Source of the DNA: Neostapfia colusana | Taxonomy: Eukaryota > Streptophyta > Magnoliopsida > Poales > Poaceae | Direction of reading: 5' to 3' | Length of the DNA stretch: 64,000 nt | Assembly: GCA_030760725.1 (NCBI GenBank) | Contig: JASWHV010000011.1 | Span: forward strand, 85,599,765-85,663,764 | Part shown: one piece after another, positions 45,509 to 57,951 of the stretch | Layout: every line of letters begins with the position of its first letter | Position numbering within the stretch: position 1 is the first letter of the stretch | The notes under the pieces: generated by a model | Database searches by the model: none | Seen by the model: only the letters and a program-made list of their open reading frames with translations | What the model was told of the DNA's origin: nothing | Translations under genes and position numbers: made by a program

Positions 45509-48500
45509 TGTAACACCCCAAAATTTTGATTCAAAACACTAAATCATGTTAAGAGGAGAATTTAAAAATTTTTGGATGTGTTGCATGTTTTGCAAAAATT
45601 CAAATTCAAACTGGAATTCAAATTAAACTCAAATCAGAAAAGAAATGGAAAAAAAAAAAGAGAAAACAGAAAAAAACCGGCCAGTGGGCCGAAACCCACC
45701 AGCCGGCCCAACTTACCCCACGCCAGCCCGCAGCCGCGCGCCTGCGCTTTCTCACGCTGATAGGAGGGACCCACCCGGGCTTCGTCTTCAACCTCGCGCC
45801 GCGCCGGACTCTTTCTCACCGAATCCAAACCGATCGGAACTGCTGCGGATCACAGCCGAATTTCGCTCGAGGAGGATACGGACATGATCTAAACCACCTC
45901 GCCGCCCTCCCCCGTCTATAAAAACCCTGGCCCCGTTCTGTTTTTCCCACGCGATCGCCGATTTTTACTCCGGTGAGAACCGAGATTTCTCCGGTGAATT
46001 CCGGCCGATCTAAGCTCGGAAACTCCGATCTAACTCGCTGGTCTTGATCCACCGCCTCTGGGGAACCTTGCAGGTGCCGAAAACTCGGTGACTTGCGGTG
46101 TAAACACAGCGCTGACGAGCTTCGCCGTGGTTTTGCCTCGGACCACGCCGCCGATCACCTCCCAAGACCTCCGAGCTCAAGAAAACCCCCGAGGTGAGAT
46201 CCCCGACCTCTCCTCTACCGATCTATGCCATAAGATCACAGTTCTAGGCAGAATTCTCGAGGATCCGAAAGTTTCCGGCGAGATCGCCGCTTCCCGCCGC
46301 CGTGCGCCGCCGGCAGCGCCGCCCGCGCTCGATCAGAGCGACGTGGCCGCTTGTGCGCCGTTTATTTTAAATCGCACGGTAGGGTTTAAACCCCCGCGTA
46401 CCGGTTCGATGTTATAATCTCGGCCGTCGGTTTAAAATCGGACGGTCCACGTCAGCCCCGCGTTATAAAGACTGGAATTCTTACGTGCTACCCCCTGGGG
46501 TTCTCGGGAAATAAGAGCTAGCCCCGGAAACTTCTGATCTAGCCCCTGGAACTCCAGAAAATCATGTAAATTCATTTAAAAATCAGTTTTAGCCCCTGGA
46601 CTTAATAAAAATTAGGAAAAACCCCTCTGATAAGTGTAGCTAGACCCCTGGAAATTATGAAAATAATATTATAGACCTTGTAATGGGGTGAGTTCATTAT
46701 TTTAGCCCTGTTTAGTATTTAATTTAGAAAATTGAATATGTAACTAGTGTTTAAAAATTAAAAAGTGGGACAAACATAATTGTCAAAATTAAGTTAAAGA
46801 TTTTCTCAGTGTTTAGAAAATTTTGGAGTGAGATAAAAGCATATTTTGGACTGAATTGAATCTGGTTAATTTATTATTCACATTTAGGAACACATTTTTA
46901 AGTAAAGAATAGTTATAGAAAATAGGGAAAATAATTGTGAAATAGTTTACATCAGAGGAAAAGGTCAAAATATGTTATTAAATTATTTAGGACCAGAACC
47001 TATTCTGTTTAGATGATGTGTATTACTAATTTCATAATAAAATACACATTTATGCATAGGAAAATAAATCTGAAAAATATAGCAACTAGTAAATGATAAA
47101 TGGAGTTTCTAAAATCCAAAAAATTCAGTTTAGGGTTGGTAGAAATTCTGAAGGCACATATGGAGAAGAAAAATACTTTTCATACATACTTGGTAGTGAA
47201 AAGGTGTAGTAGTTTAATATAAGGAATTTATTTAAAATTGAAACACACACACACATATATATATATAGTATGTAAGTATAAATATAAACACCAAAGTAGG
47301 AATCATATACATATAAATAAAAGTGTATGCAAGCCACAGATCAACACACATAGAGTAACCACAACACATATAATGGTGAATGAATTTCATAAATATGAAT
47401 GTGTGGTTTGTATGAAGTGGAAGTGTGAACTATGTCTTATGGATTGTTGTTTTTCTTTTGCTATGTGTGATGGTGTGATGTAGAACCTGCTCAAGAGCAA
47501 GTTATTCCTTTCCAAGACCAGGACTACCCATTTCAAGAGCAGCAAGAAGGAGGCAAGTGTCCTTGACCACTTTGATCCTATGCTAGGATGTGTAGATAGA
47601 ATTATTTGCATTGTCAAATGAAATATGAAACCCATGCTAGGAAGTTTCCCTAGAATTGCATTACCTTGTTTCCTTGTAGCTTGGGTTGGGATTTATTTTG
47701 TCATGTCATTTATTTACATGCATATGCTTAGCCATGCTTAGAATGGGATATTTGGGATATGAGATCATCAGTTTATTATACCATACTCTTGAATGAGCTA
47801 TTGTGAGTTATGAAGAGGTAGGGATCAAGGTAAGTTGGATGTTTTGGTTGTGTGCTGGGTGCACGAGACTTGGGTTTGTGTTTAGTACTTGCCTGGATCC
47901 TAAGGACCGGTTCATGGAGCATGTAACCTGGCTTTACAGTGCCAACCACATGCTGAGATGGGGCAGCTTGGCCAATTAATTAGGTGTATCCCCGGCGTAG
48001 TATGGGTGTGTTGGATGGTGCGGGGAGTAGGTGTCAGCTGGACTACCATATGAACCGCAAGGCTCAAGAGGGGGCCACTGCAGCGGGGTTGGAGCCTCTT
48101 GTATGCTGTTAGGGGTGAAACCTCAGTGGGCCCACGCTCGTCGGGAATCCCTTTGTAAAGGCTTCGTAGTGATCTCCTGGCTACACACCTGGGAAGTGTG
48201 AATGTGGTTCGTAGCCACTGGCATAATGGAGGGTCTTTTAGTCCACCCGGCAACGGGGGATGAAATCACTACATGTGGGTACAGTGGTACAAACTCTGCA
48301 GAGTCAAAACTGTCATGACAGCCGTGCTCACGGTCAAGAGCGGCTTGGACTTATTCATGATTAGAGGATTGATGGTTTTGGAAGTTAAGCGGGGAGCTTA
48401 ACATTGGAAATGATGTTATGGTTATTGGATTATGATGATGGGATGGGAGATTGGGACCATTTCACCTGTGTAGTAATGTAGGTGCTTAACAAGCTAAGGT

Positions 48501-48946
48501 GATAGGTATTAATTGCATAGTGCTTTAACCATGAGTTCAACCTCTCCTTGTTCTAGCCATGCATGATATAATTTTCCCACACTTGCTGAGTACCCTTGGT
48601 ACTCAACCTTGCATATTTGTTGGTTTATATTGCTGCTCAGGTCAAGACAATGAGGTGGTGTATAATGACCAAGACTTTGGACCCGAGGAAGGTTTCTAGG
48701 TTCATGGAGACCCCCGAGCAACGCCTGTGATGGAGCCCTAAAGAATAATATTCCGCTGCTAGTTTATTTACTTGCGATGAACTTATTATTGTCCATCGAG
48801 ACATTTACTATGTAAGACTTACTTATATTCGACACCTGGCTTGTAATAAATGATGCTTCACTATTTGTCATCACATGTATGAGAAAATGATCCTGGCATA
48901 CATGTGATATTCACTTGGTTGTTCTTCGGAAAAACCGGGTGTGACA
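45509..48946 (+). repeat. R4 3' LTR, 3438 bp
   Basis: It matches 36225-39693 with about 34 substitutions. It is shorter mainly because of the microsatellite at 47243-47268. It ends GGTGTGACA and is followed by ACGGA. Confidence 0.97.
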
Positions 48947-49688
48947 ACGGATGGGGCGTACGTGACGTGCTCTTTGGGTTTCCCTGCAGGTGTATATCGA
49001 GTCGATTCGCCGTCCCTCGCGGTGACGAGTACCGCTTGTTCACTGCATCATAACGTAGAATAATGCATGAAATGTTATGATTCAATATTGCTGTTATGAT
49101 ATAAGTGTGTTGCTACATGTGTGCCACCAAATATTGCTTACTAAATTTCAGCTTCATGAACTGTTAACCTGTTGCTAAAAGATGAACTAAGGATGAACTT
49201 GTAGGCATGTCCATTTGCTGCAACATTGCTATCCTATGTCATGGTACCCCTCATGTAGAGTTGCATGCTTAGGTGAGTTGGTTAAGCCTTGCTGAGCCTT
49301 CGTGCTCACGGTTGCTGCTTAAGTGTTTTTCAGGTGAGGAGCCACCCACGTACTCGGAGTACGAGTCCACCGGCGAGGGTTACCCTCCGTCGGGGACCAC
49401 GGCTGAGTGGGAGCCGTACACGCCGCGCTGAGCTGAGACGTGCAGCTAGTGTGGGTTGCCCTAGTGCTGGGCAACCGACTTTTGCTAGATAGTCGGGCGT
49501 GAGTTGTACAATAGAAACTTCCGCTGTGTAATAAAGACCCTAGTTTGTAACTGAGAAGTGTACTACTTTGTACCTTCAGTTTGTTTTCCCATGTAATATA
49601 ATGTGTTCTTCTGACGTGTGCTGTCGGGTGTCGCATCGCGCGGCACCACCCTCTGCGATCCTGGATGAGCGGATTCCGGTCCGCCACA
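48947..49688 (+). repeat. R5 LTR, right segment
   Basis: This continues the R5 LTR from 36224. It matches the reverse complement of the R3 LTR end, finishing GGTCCGCCACA. It is not followed by a primer binding site but by R6 LTR sequence (GCGTCGGACC). R5 is therefore either a solo LTR or the 3' LTR of an element whose body is outside the window. Confidence 0.92.
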
Positions 49689-49837
49689 GCGTCGGACCTT
49701 GCCAACACTTGGCGGACCTAACAAAGAACTTGTCGGACCTTGCCACAGAAGAATGTTTTGGCAATATTCAAAACTTTGAATGTTAATGCTAACTTTTATC
49801 CTAATTGCCAATGTATTCAGCACACATAGGTCTCACA
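49689..49837 (-). repeat. R6 3' LTR, first 149 bp
   Basis: It matches 57803-57951 with four differences. On the minus strand it starts TGTGAGACCTATG. It is truncated at 49689, where the R5 LTR ends. Confidence 0.95.
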
Positions 49838-50821
49838 ATCTCCCCCTTGATGAATGCATTGGCAACACCAATTAAAATCCGAACATTGGCTTATGAAAAG
49901 TTTTGAAAAGCTTTGAAAACTCATTTCTCCCCCTTTATTAATTTTTCCCCATTTTTAAAATCAGAGAAGGAAGAAAGTGTATAACATATGCAAAGTGTAA
50001 AAAAAATCTCTCCTTATACATATTTCTCCCCCTTTGACAATGTATTCAGCAAGGTTCAAAGGAGAAATTTTTAAATGTTATGAGCATATTATAACATATA
50101 CATACAAAACAAAGCTCATCCAAGTCATACTATCAGGTTACTTACACTATCACATCAATGAGATACATAAAGTAGTGTAAGCCATGCTAGAGATCAAATG
50201 TATTTTTCAGTTTAAGCAAGTCATAATCTCCCTTACTCAACTATTTCAAAACCTGAAAACATGACACTTGTTGCTGCATTTTTATTATTCATAATCATTT
50301 AAGACACAAAGTTGATCATATGATATTTGCAAGAGATTATATGCCGCATCAGCCTTATTCTAACCAACCAAGCCAAGCCTATGTCATTTGACAATCAGAA
50401 GCTTAAGGACATGGTTTTAGTCATACACAATTCCTTCCAAGTTTATATCTTAGTGCAATGATAAGCAATCTCAAAATAAGAAGTGCGATGCATGCATATT
50501 CTCTTGATCTTTTCTCAATTTTTTATTTGAAAACTCAACATGTGAGCTGATCACTTGATTAATTTTTTATGATTAAAAGCACTTGTGAGCACGCAACAAG
50601 TTCAAAACAGCAAGAAAGTTCGATCATGACCAGATTTAGTGTAAGTAATTATTCCAATTACTAGTCATGGCAAAAACTACAAAATGTATAACATGAGTAA
50701 TGTAGTAAGAACTTTCAGCCTGTAAAAGGAATCACAAAGTCATATATGTATGAAATAATATGCTCATATTATTTTAGTTTCAGATTCACACATAGACTTT
50801 CAAAGTTTCAAAAACTCCCCC
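49838..50821 (-). other. R6 non-coding tail with several polypurine tracts
   Basis: There is no ORF in this 1 kb between the pol stop and the 3' LTR. The polypurine tract at 49838-49849 (AAGGGGGAGAT on the minus strand) primes next to the LTR. Similar tracts occur at about 49926-49936, 50025-50035 and 50815-50825, the last directly after the pol stop codon. An envelope-like gene, found in some members of this lineage, is not seen. Confidence 0.75.
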
Positions 50822-53800
50822 TCAATTTAAGCCATGAGGATGCATAACCCCTATTTCACTACGAATGAAACAAAAACGAGTGAAATCCAAAGGTTTTGTA
50901 AAAATACCAGCCAACTGTTGTTCGGTATCGACATGGTGAAGCACAATGTTTCCTTTTTCAATATTATCACAAAGAAAGTGATACCTAATGTCAATGTGCT
51001 TAGTTCTAGAGTGTTTCACGGGGTTTTTAGCAATACAAATTGCACTAGTGTTATCACAAAACAGTGGAACACTATCTAAATCAACCCCATAGTCCTTAAG
51101 TGTTTGAACAATCCAAAGAATTTGTGAGCAAGCGCTAGCCGCAGCTACATATTCAGATTCGGCCGTGGATTGTGCAACTGAACTTTGTTTTCTAGAGGAC
51201 CAAGCAACAAGTGAATTACCAAGAAAATGACAAGCACCCGAAGTACTTTTCCTATCAATCCTACAACTCCCAAAATCAGCATCCGAAAAAGCTTTCAAAG
51301 AAACGGTTGAGGAAGAAGGAAGAAAAATGCCAAATTCTTGAGTTCCATGTAGGTACCTGAGAATCCTTTTGATGACTTGGCGATGTGAAGCACGTGGAGA
51401 AGCTTGAAAACGTGCACAAAGACATACGCTGAATTGTATGTCCGGTCTTGACGCCGTGAGATACAAAAGTGATCCAATCATACTTTTGTATTTTTTTATC
51501 GACCGGGTCACCATCTTCGTCAAGTTCAAGTGTTGTTGCTGTTCCCAATGGTGTCCGAAGAGGCTTGCATTTTTCCATGTTGAAGCGCTTAAGAAGGTCC
51601 TTTGTATACTTAGTTTCATGCACAAAAGTTCCTTCTTTTGTTTGCTTGATTTGCAGCCCCCAAAAGTATGTGAGTTCTCCCATCATACTCATCTCAAATT
51701 CTGAACTCATCATAGCTGAAAACTTGGACACGAGATCATGAGAAGCACAACCAAAGATAATATCATCCACATACACTTTAACGAATAATGAGTCATTGCC
51801 ATGCTTAAGTACAAAAAGAGTTTTATCAACCTTGCCCATGGTAAACCCCTTTTCAAGTAAGAATGTTTTTAACCTATCATACCATGCTCTAGGGGATTGT
51901 TTTAGACCGTACAAGGCTTTGGACAGTTTCTAAACATGATTAGGAAAATTTGGATTTTCAAAACCCGATGGCTGCTTAACATAAACCTCCTCCTCAATGT
52001 AGCCATTAAGAAAAGCACTTTTAACATCCATTTGATATAACTTGAAACCTTTAGATGCAGCAAATGCTAATAAAATTCTCATAGCTTCTAATCTAGCAAC
52101 AGGAGCAAATGTTTCATCAAAATCTAGACCTTCAATTTGAGTGAAACCTTGAGCAACCAACCTAGCTTTATTCCTAACCACAACCCCATCCTCACTTTGC
52201 TTATTTTTAAATACCCATTTAGTTCCAATTAATGTGTGACCTTGAGGTGGAGGTACAAGTTTCCAAACATTATTTCTTTCAAAATTTTCTAACTCTTCTT
52301 GCATGGCATTAATCCAAGATTCATTAGTGAGTGCATGTGATATATCCTTGGGTTCAAAAGAAGCAACAAAAGCAGAATGAGCATGAGAGTTTGGATCGCA
52401 AAACCTGGACCGAGTGACTCGTTCATGCAAGCTTCCAATGATTTGTTGTGGAGGATGACTTTTGAGTACTCGGAGGGGAGTAGACACTTCACAAGCACCT
52501 TCTTCTTCATGTTCGGACCTTTGATTAGGAGAGCTTGTTGATTGAGGAAGGTCCAAACCAGCAGTAGTGACTGTTGGTGCTGGTTGTGGTGCAAAATCAG
52601 CAGCTTGATCGTTATTTACTTCCGAGTTTTCGGGCAGCAGCACCACTTCTTCATCTTCTTCAATAAAAATACTCTCCCCCTGCGGATATGGATCCGGACC
52701 TGCAATATCAGAGCTAGTACTTGGGCTAGCTTCATCAAAAGAAACCTCGCAAGTCTCCTCAATTTTGTTAGTGTCATGTAAAAGCACACGGTAGCCTCTA
52801 GTATGAGATGGATAACCAAGAAACATGCCATCAACAGATCTAGCTTCAAATTTATCAAGATTACCATGTTTCTTAACAAAGCATTTGCAACCAAAAACCC
52901 TAAAGTGTGTAACACTAGGCCTATGTCCAAACCGGAGCTCATATGGGGTTTTTCCAAGCTTAGCACGCAAGAAAACACGATTTGACACATAACGAGCGGT
53001 TGCAATTGCATCAGCCCAAAATTTCCTAGGAGTTTGATATTCATCAAGCATAGTCCTAGCCATCTCAACTAATGTCCTGTTCTTTCTTTCTACGACACCA
53101 TTTTGTTGTGGTACATAGGGTGAAGAGTATTGATGATCTATTCCATTTTCAGCACAAAAGTGATCAAAGGATTGGTTTTTAAATTCAGTTCCGTTATCAC
53201 TTCTAATTGCTTTTAATGATCCTGGGTGATCAATAGATGATCTAAGAAATAAAGTTCTAAAATGACTAAAAGCTTCATTCTTAGATGCCATAAAATAAAC
53301 CCAAGAATATCTGGAATAATCATCAACAATCACAAGCACATACCATTTACCTCCGAAGGATTGAACACGTGCCGGACCTACTGTGTCAAGATGTAAAAGT
53401 TGTCCTGGTTCAGCTGTCATGGTCATTGTGAGAGGAGCATGTGAACCTGCAACAAACTTAGCATGTCTACAAGAAGAGCACACAATATCATTGTCCTTTT
53501 TAAGCTTCGGCAGCCCACGTATGCGATCGAGAGCACTAACACGAGTGAGATGATCAAAGCCTATGTGACCAAGTCTACGATGCCAAAAATATAGATCCTT
53601 TGTATCATTAGCAACTAGACACCGATGCTTAGAAGTTGACAAATCAAAATCAGCTTTAAAAATTCTTCCAAACCTAGACATGTTAAACAAAAGCTCACCT
53701 TTTGAATCTACAACCTTGCAGCAATTTTTAGCAAAGCTAACCTCTAGATTTTCATCTAGCAATTGTGAAACCGAAAGCAAGTTGTATTTCAAATTTTTAA

Positions 53801-56266
53801 CAAGTGCCACATCTTTCAAAGTGTAGAGATTGTTTACTCTAACCGAACCTTTAGCAATTATGGGAGTAGAAGAGTTATCGGCGAAAGTAACATTTTCTAC
53901 ACGTGACACAAAAGAGAGAGAGGAGAACCATTCTTTGTTACCGGTCATGTGGCGTGAGCAACCTGAATCCACAATCCAAATGTTCTCCTTCCTCAAACGT
54001 GAAACCTACACAGCAGCACAATACGTCGATGACTCAATACTGGGGTTAGTTAAAAGACTTTTAGGAATCTAGTACTGAGTCACACGACGTCCAGCAGGAA
54101 TAACACGCGAAAGCTGAGAAGGTACAACAGGTTTATGAGCCAAACATCAAAATTTTTTGTTCCCAACTACTGACTTAGAAGATGTGTTATATGTAGCACA
54201 AAAAACAGTAGGTCCGGGAGCAAGTTTTTGACTCATTACAGCAGGTTGCAAGCTCCGAACATTCGGTCTAGCAGATTTTGCTTGGTTGTTATGTGATATA
54301 GCAAGTACTCTTTGTTTCTTATCGTGTTTAGCTAGTCTATAACAAAAATCCATGACATGACCATCTCTACCACAGTAGGTACAATGAAAAATAACCTTAT
54401 TATCATGTCTAGATGAGCAAGCAACACGTTTATTAGAACCCGAATGGGACAGTACTCCTGCAGGTTTGAAAATCACCTCTTTTTGTCTAGGAGCTGTTTG
54501 AATCAAACCGCTTCCTAATGACTTTACAACTTTAGGTGGGTGTGCCTTAGCATGAGCATGAGAATTAAAACCTAAACCAGTTTTATCATTACAAGACTTG
54601 GAAGAATTCAGCAGTAAGTTTAGGTTCTTATTTGCATTAGAAAACCGATCTAGTGTCCTATGCATGTCATCAAGTTTATTGGACAGATCAAAGCAGTTTT
54701 CACATGAAGTTTTCCTTTGAGTTTGCAATTTGAACAATATTTAACTTCATGCACACGTAAAGCATTGTTCAAAATAGAAATCTCATTCATAGCATCATTT
54801 AGTTTCTTATTCAGATCATCACATGAAGAACAATGCAAATCAATTGTAGAACAACAAGCATCTTTCAAATTTTTATCATTAAGTGCAGCAAGCTCTTTGT
54901 TCTTTTTAATTTCAAGTTCAAGTTTATCAAGTGTAGATGCGTGTGCACTTCTTAAAGAGGATAATTATTCATAAATCAAATCACAAGAGGAACAAGAATC
55001 ATCACTAGGAATCAAAGTTTTTAAACGATTAATTTCAGATTCTAGTGATTCAATTTTAACAGCATTGTTCCTAAGTTTTTTATCCTTTTTCTTTAATATA
55101 ACAGTGGCACGAGAAATAGCATCACACATTTCTTCGCAAGTGGGACATACCTCTTCATCGTCGCTGTTGTGTTCTGCCTCCTCGGAGCTTGAACGTGACT
55201 TGCTCGCCATGCAGCACATATTTGCCATAGCTTCTTCATCTTCATCACTACCGGTGTCCACATCACTTGAGCCGAAATCTTGAAGTGCAGAGATCATACT
55301 ATGCACTATGTTGCGCATTGATAAATCTTTCTTCCTCTTATTCTTTGCAAATGATTTCTTCGGCCTTGTTTGCTTTTCTTCACGTGAAGTCGGACCTGAA
55401 AGGTTAGGGCACTCCGTACGAAAATGTCCTGTCTTACCACATTCAAAACATCGTTGAGGTCCGGAGCTTCCTCTCCTTCTAGTTCTCACATTTTGCAATG
55501 CTTTTGAGAACCGAGTAGAGATGAGTGCAAGCTCCTCCTTTGGAAACTCTTCAATCTGTTCAAGGGTTAGAGAGGACAGCAAAGAGAGTGCACCACTAGA
55601 TGATGATTGACTAGAACTAGACATGTCACGTTGCGAAACAAATGCAATAGACTTGTTGGGGTTTTTACATGAGATGATGTCAATTTCATGAGTTTTCACT
55701 TTAGAATAAAGCACGTCTAAAGTAAAAGAACTCATGACAGTAGATTCACGAATAGATGTAACTTTCATCTCCCAAATTGACATATCTAATGCTCCTAACA
55801 ATTGTCTAGCATTTTCAGCATCTGAAAAGTTAACATTGACACTACGCAAGTTGCTGAGAATTTTATTAAAGCGAGCAAAAAGGTCGTCAATTGACTCACC
55901 GGGTTGCATCTCAAAACGCATGTATTCTTTCTTGAACATATCTTGCCTTACCTCCTTGATCATATTGGATCCTTCATGGTAGTCACAAAGAGCTTTCCAA
56001 ATATCATATGCAGATCAGAGGTGTGCAACACGGTCGAAGTCGCTTTGAGTCAATCCTTGGATGATCAAGTTGTGAGCCTTGTTGTTGTTGTCAACATCTC
56101 TCATGTTCGCAGCCGTAACTTGATCATTGGGTGGTATATCGAAGTTCCGGTAGACCTTTTCCCATATGGCGAAGCCTTGCGCCTGTATGTAGGCCTCCAT
56201 CCGCGCCTTCCAAACCTGAAAATCGATGCCATTGAACACACAAGGTTTTGCGGAGTACTTCTCCAT
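50822..56266 (-). pseudogene. R6 gag-pol polyprotein, broken
   Basis: The start is MEKYSAKP at 56266. Gag follows (UBN2-type, 56266-54965) with the knuckle CFECGKTGHFRTEC (about 55412-55453), and a second knuckle CTYCGRDGHVMDFC (about 54343-54384). Pol has protease (VDSGCSRHMTG, about 53965), the pre-integrase motif (WHRRLGH), an integrase core with LHLDTVGP, IRSDNGTEF and NGVVERKNRT, reverse transcriptase (LVAQGFTQIEGLDFDETFAPV; YVDDIIFG at about 51765) and RNase H (SDADFGSCRIDRKSTSG, about 51250). Breaks seen: TGA at about 56012-56014, TAA at about 54962-54964, a frame change near 54720, a gap without clear frame at about 54000-54146, TAG at about 51927, and a frame change in an A-run near 51490. 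It is not functional. Confidence 0.93.
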
Positions 56267-56310
56267 GATGGCTAGTCAAAACACGTGCAAATCACAAATA
56301 TTAGAGCACC

Positions 56311-56327
56311 TTGGCTCTGATACCAAT
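56311..56327 (-). other. R6 primer binding site (tRNA-iMet type)
   Basis: On the minus strand, ATTGGTATCAGAGCCAA begins just after the LTR end (TCCTACA). Confidence 0.93.
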
Positions 56328-56930
56328 TGTAGGATCGAAGAGCACGTGAAAAGCTACCAGAGGGGGGTGAATGGTAGATTAAAACTTTTCGCAGCGGAAA
56401 CAACAAAAACCCCTCAGCAAAAAATCAATCAGTTAAAGAAACCATGTGTGAAAGTGTTTTCAAACGTGTTCAACCGTGACAAATCAAGTAGAGGGGTAGA
56501 TAATCAAGTCACGGATCTAATGCAACAAGAATCACTTGAAAACACGAAGTAAAACTTGAGATACGATCAAAACATTAAACGAAGATCAATCTGTTCTACC
56601 CGATATAAAACAGATCTTTAATGCTGCAAAGAAACTCGTGTATCTCAAAAACTACAGATCCGAAGCTCGTGAAAATTTCACAGATGATATATAATTGAGT
56701 TGTGAAGACAACCCAAAAAGAATCACGTCAATTGGATCTGTAAAACTCGAGTTATGAACGAAACACCGAAGCAACGTCGGTCTGTCCAGAAACTCGGCGA
56801 GAAAGACTTGACGAAAAACAAGTCGGACGAACAAGGCACAAAAGCTCCTCAAAACTATGAACTTTATTCAATAAAAACACAAGAGGAACAGCCCAAAGTT
56901 CTCTGCCCATGAGAGCTCTGGCCTCCCTTG

Positions 56931-56938
56931 CTTTTATA
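56931..56938 (-). promoter_or_regulatory. TATA box of R6 LTR
   Basis: CTTTTATA on the plus strand is TATAAAAG on the minus strand, about 1.0 kb into the LTR. Confidence 0.6.
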
Positions 56939-57730
56939 GCCAGCCCTCAGGTTAAACAATCCAATCTAGGACTCCTACTCCTAATTGGACTCGTATCCTA
57001 ACTTATCATAACTGCTCAGGACTCTCCTATTCGCAGATAGAAGCAATCGTGAGACTTGCAAACACCTTAGGAACGTCCTAAACATTCCTAAAACAACTCA
57101 ACTTCGTGCCTAGCACGAAATCCTATCATAGCCAACTCAAATCTTCCATATTTGAGCCATATCCGACTCAGCCTCAGCCTGAGTACGCAATCCAGCCGGT
57201 TGGACCTTTCCGACCAATTCTTTACGTCCACTTCGCTTCATCACGCCTTGGAACAATGTTGCCACGTCCATGCACTCCTTGCACACGTGCAAACACCTTC
57301 CAACGACGTACACGCAACCTTCATATGCACTGCCCTTGATATAAACATGCTGCGCGACCTCCCGATCAACTCAACCACAGCTCCTCCCGAACTTGGTTGT
57401 TGGAACCTCATCTCCTCCCTGAGACTAGTCCAAGGATCCCGTCACCAGCCATGTATTGAACTCAAGCAACACCTGCACATGAATAAACAACCAATTCTTC
57501 CGAGCACAAGTCCTCGACTTGACTCACGTTAGTTCGAAAACCACAACACCTTACATGAGCACGTCACATAAGCATGTTGCAAACCATATCAAATTATAAC
57601 AGCCATAACCACCAAAACACACCAAAAACTTAGCAAATTAATACTAAGCAAACCTTCCCATAAAGCAAGTTTGAAACATTGCGAGTTAAAAGCAAAAACA
57701 AGACGCTGCAGTTCTACGAGTTGAACTTCA

Positions 57731-57870
57731 CGGGAGCTCCCTAAAAACAAGCTCCGGACCTCACAGAAGCTCTCCGGACCTTGCAGGAGCTCTCCGGACC
57801 TTGCGTCAGACCTTGCCAACACTTGGCAGACCTAACAAAGAACTTGTCGGACCTTTCCACAGAAGAATGT
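57731..57870 (-). repeat. Short tandem CTCCGGACCT repeats in R6 LTR
   Basis: The words CTCCGGACCTCACAGAAG, CTCTCCGGACCTTGCAGGAG and CTCTCCGGACCTTGCGTCAG follow one another at about 20-bp spacing, then degrade into GGCAGACCTAAC and GTCGGACCTTT. They lie in the U3 part of the LTR. Confidence 0.7.
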
Positions 57871-57951
57871 TTTGGCAATATTCAAAACTTTGAATGTTAA
57901 TGCTAACTTTTATCCTAATTGTCAATGTATTCAGCACACATAGGTCTCACA

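Larger units (their letters stand above)
36225..48946 (+). mobile_element. R4: Ty3/gypsy chromovirus with an extra ORF, 12.7 kb
   Basis: R4 has LTRs at 36225-39693 and 45509-48946, a primer site, an extra 259-residue ORF, an uninterrupted 1489-residue gag-pol frame and a polypurine tract. The flanks are ATGGA (36220-36224) and ACGGA (48947-48951), a 5-bp duplication with one C-to-T change at a CpG. I counted about 34 substitutions between the LTRs (about 1%), plus a microsatellite length difference. It is inserted in the R5 LTR. Confidence 0.97.
49689..57951 (-). mobile_element. R6: Ty1/copia element, SIRE/Maximus (Opie) type, decayed
   Basis: On the minus strand R6 has a complete 5' LTR (57951-56328), primer site, gag-pol (56266-50822), a 1 kb non-coding tail with polypurine tracts, and the first 149 bp of its 3' LTR (49837-49689), which is cut by R5. 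The Gag has two zinc knuckles, including CTYCGRDGHVMDFC, as in the grass SIRE/Maximus lineage. The short shared LTR stretch differs at 4 of 149 positions (about 2.7%), which fits an older insertion than R1, R3 and R4. Its right flank is R7. Confidence 0.94.
56328..57951 (-). repeat. R6 5' LTR, 1624 bp
   Basis: On the plus strand it begins TGTAGGATCG and ends AGGTCTCACA. The first 149 bp in its own sense match the partial 3' LTR. It contains a TATA box and a short tandem repeat. The next bases at the right are TGGAG, the probable target duplication; its partner is outside the window. Confidence 0.92.

Noticed and set aside
47238..47483. Short frames running through the microsatellite in the R4 LTRs
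   Set aside because: They are low-complexity translation of CA/TA repeats and differ between the two LTRs.
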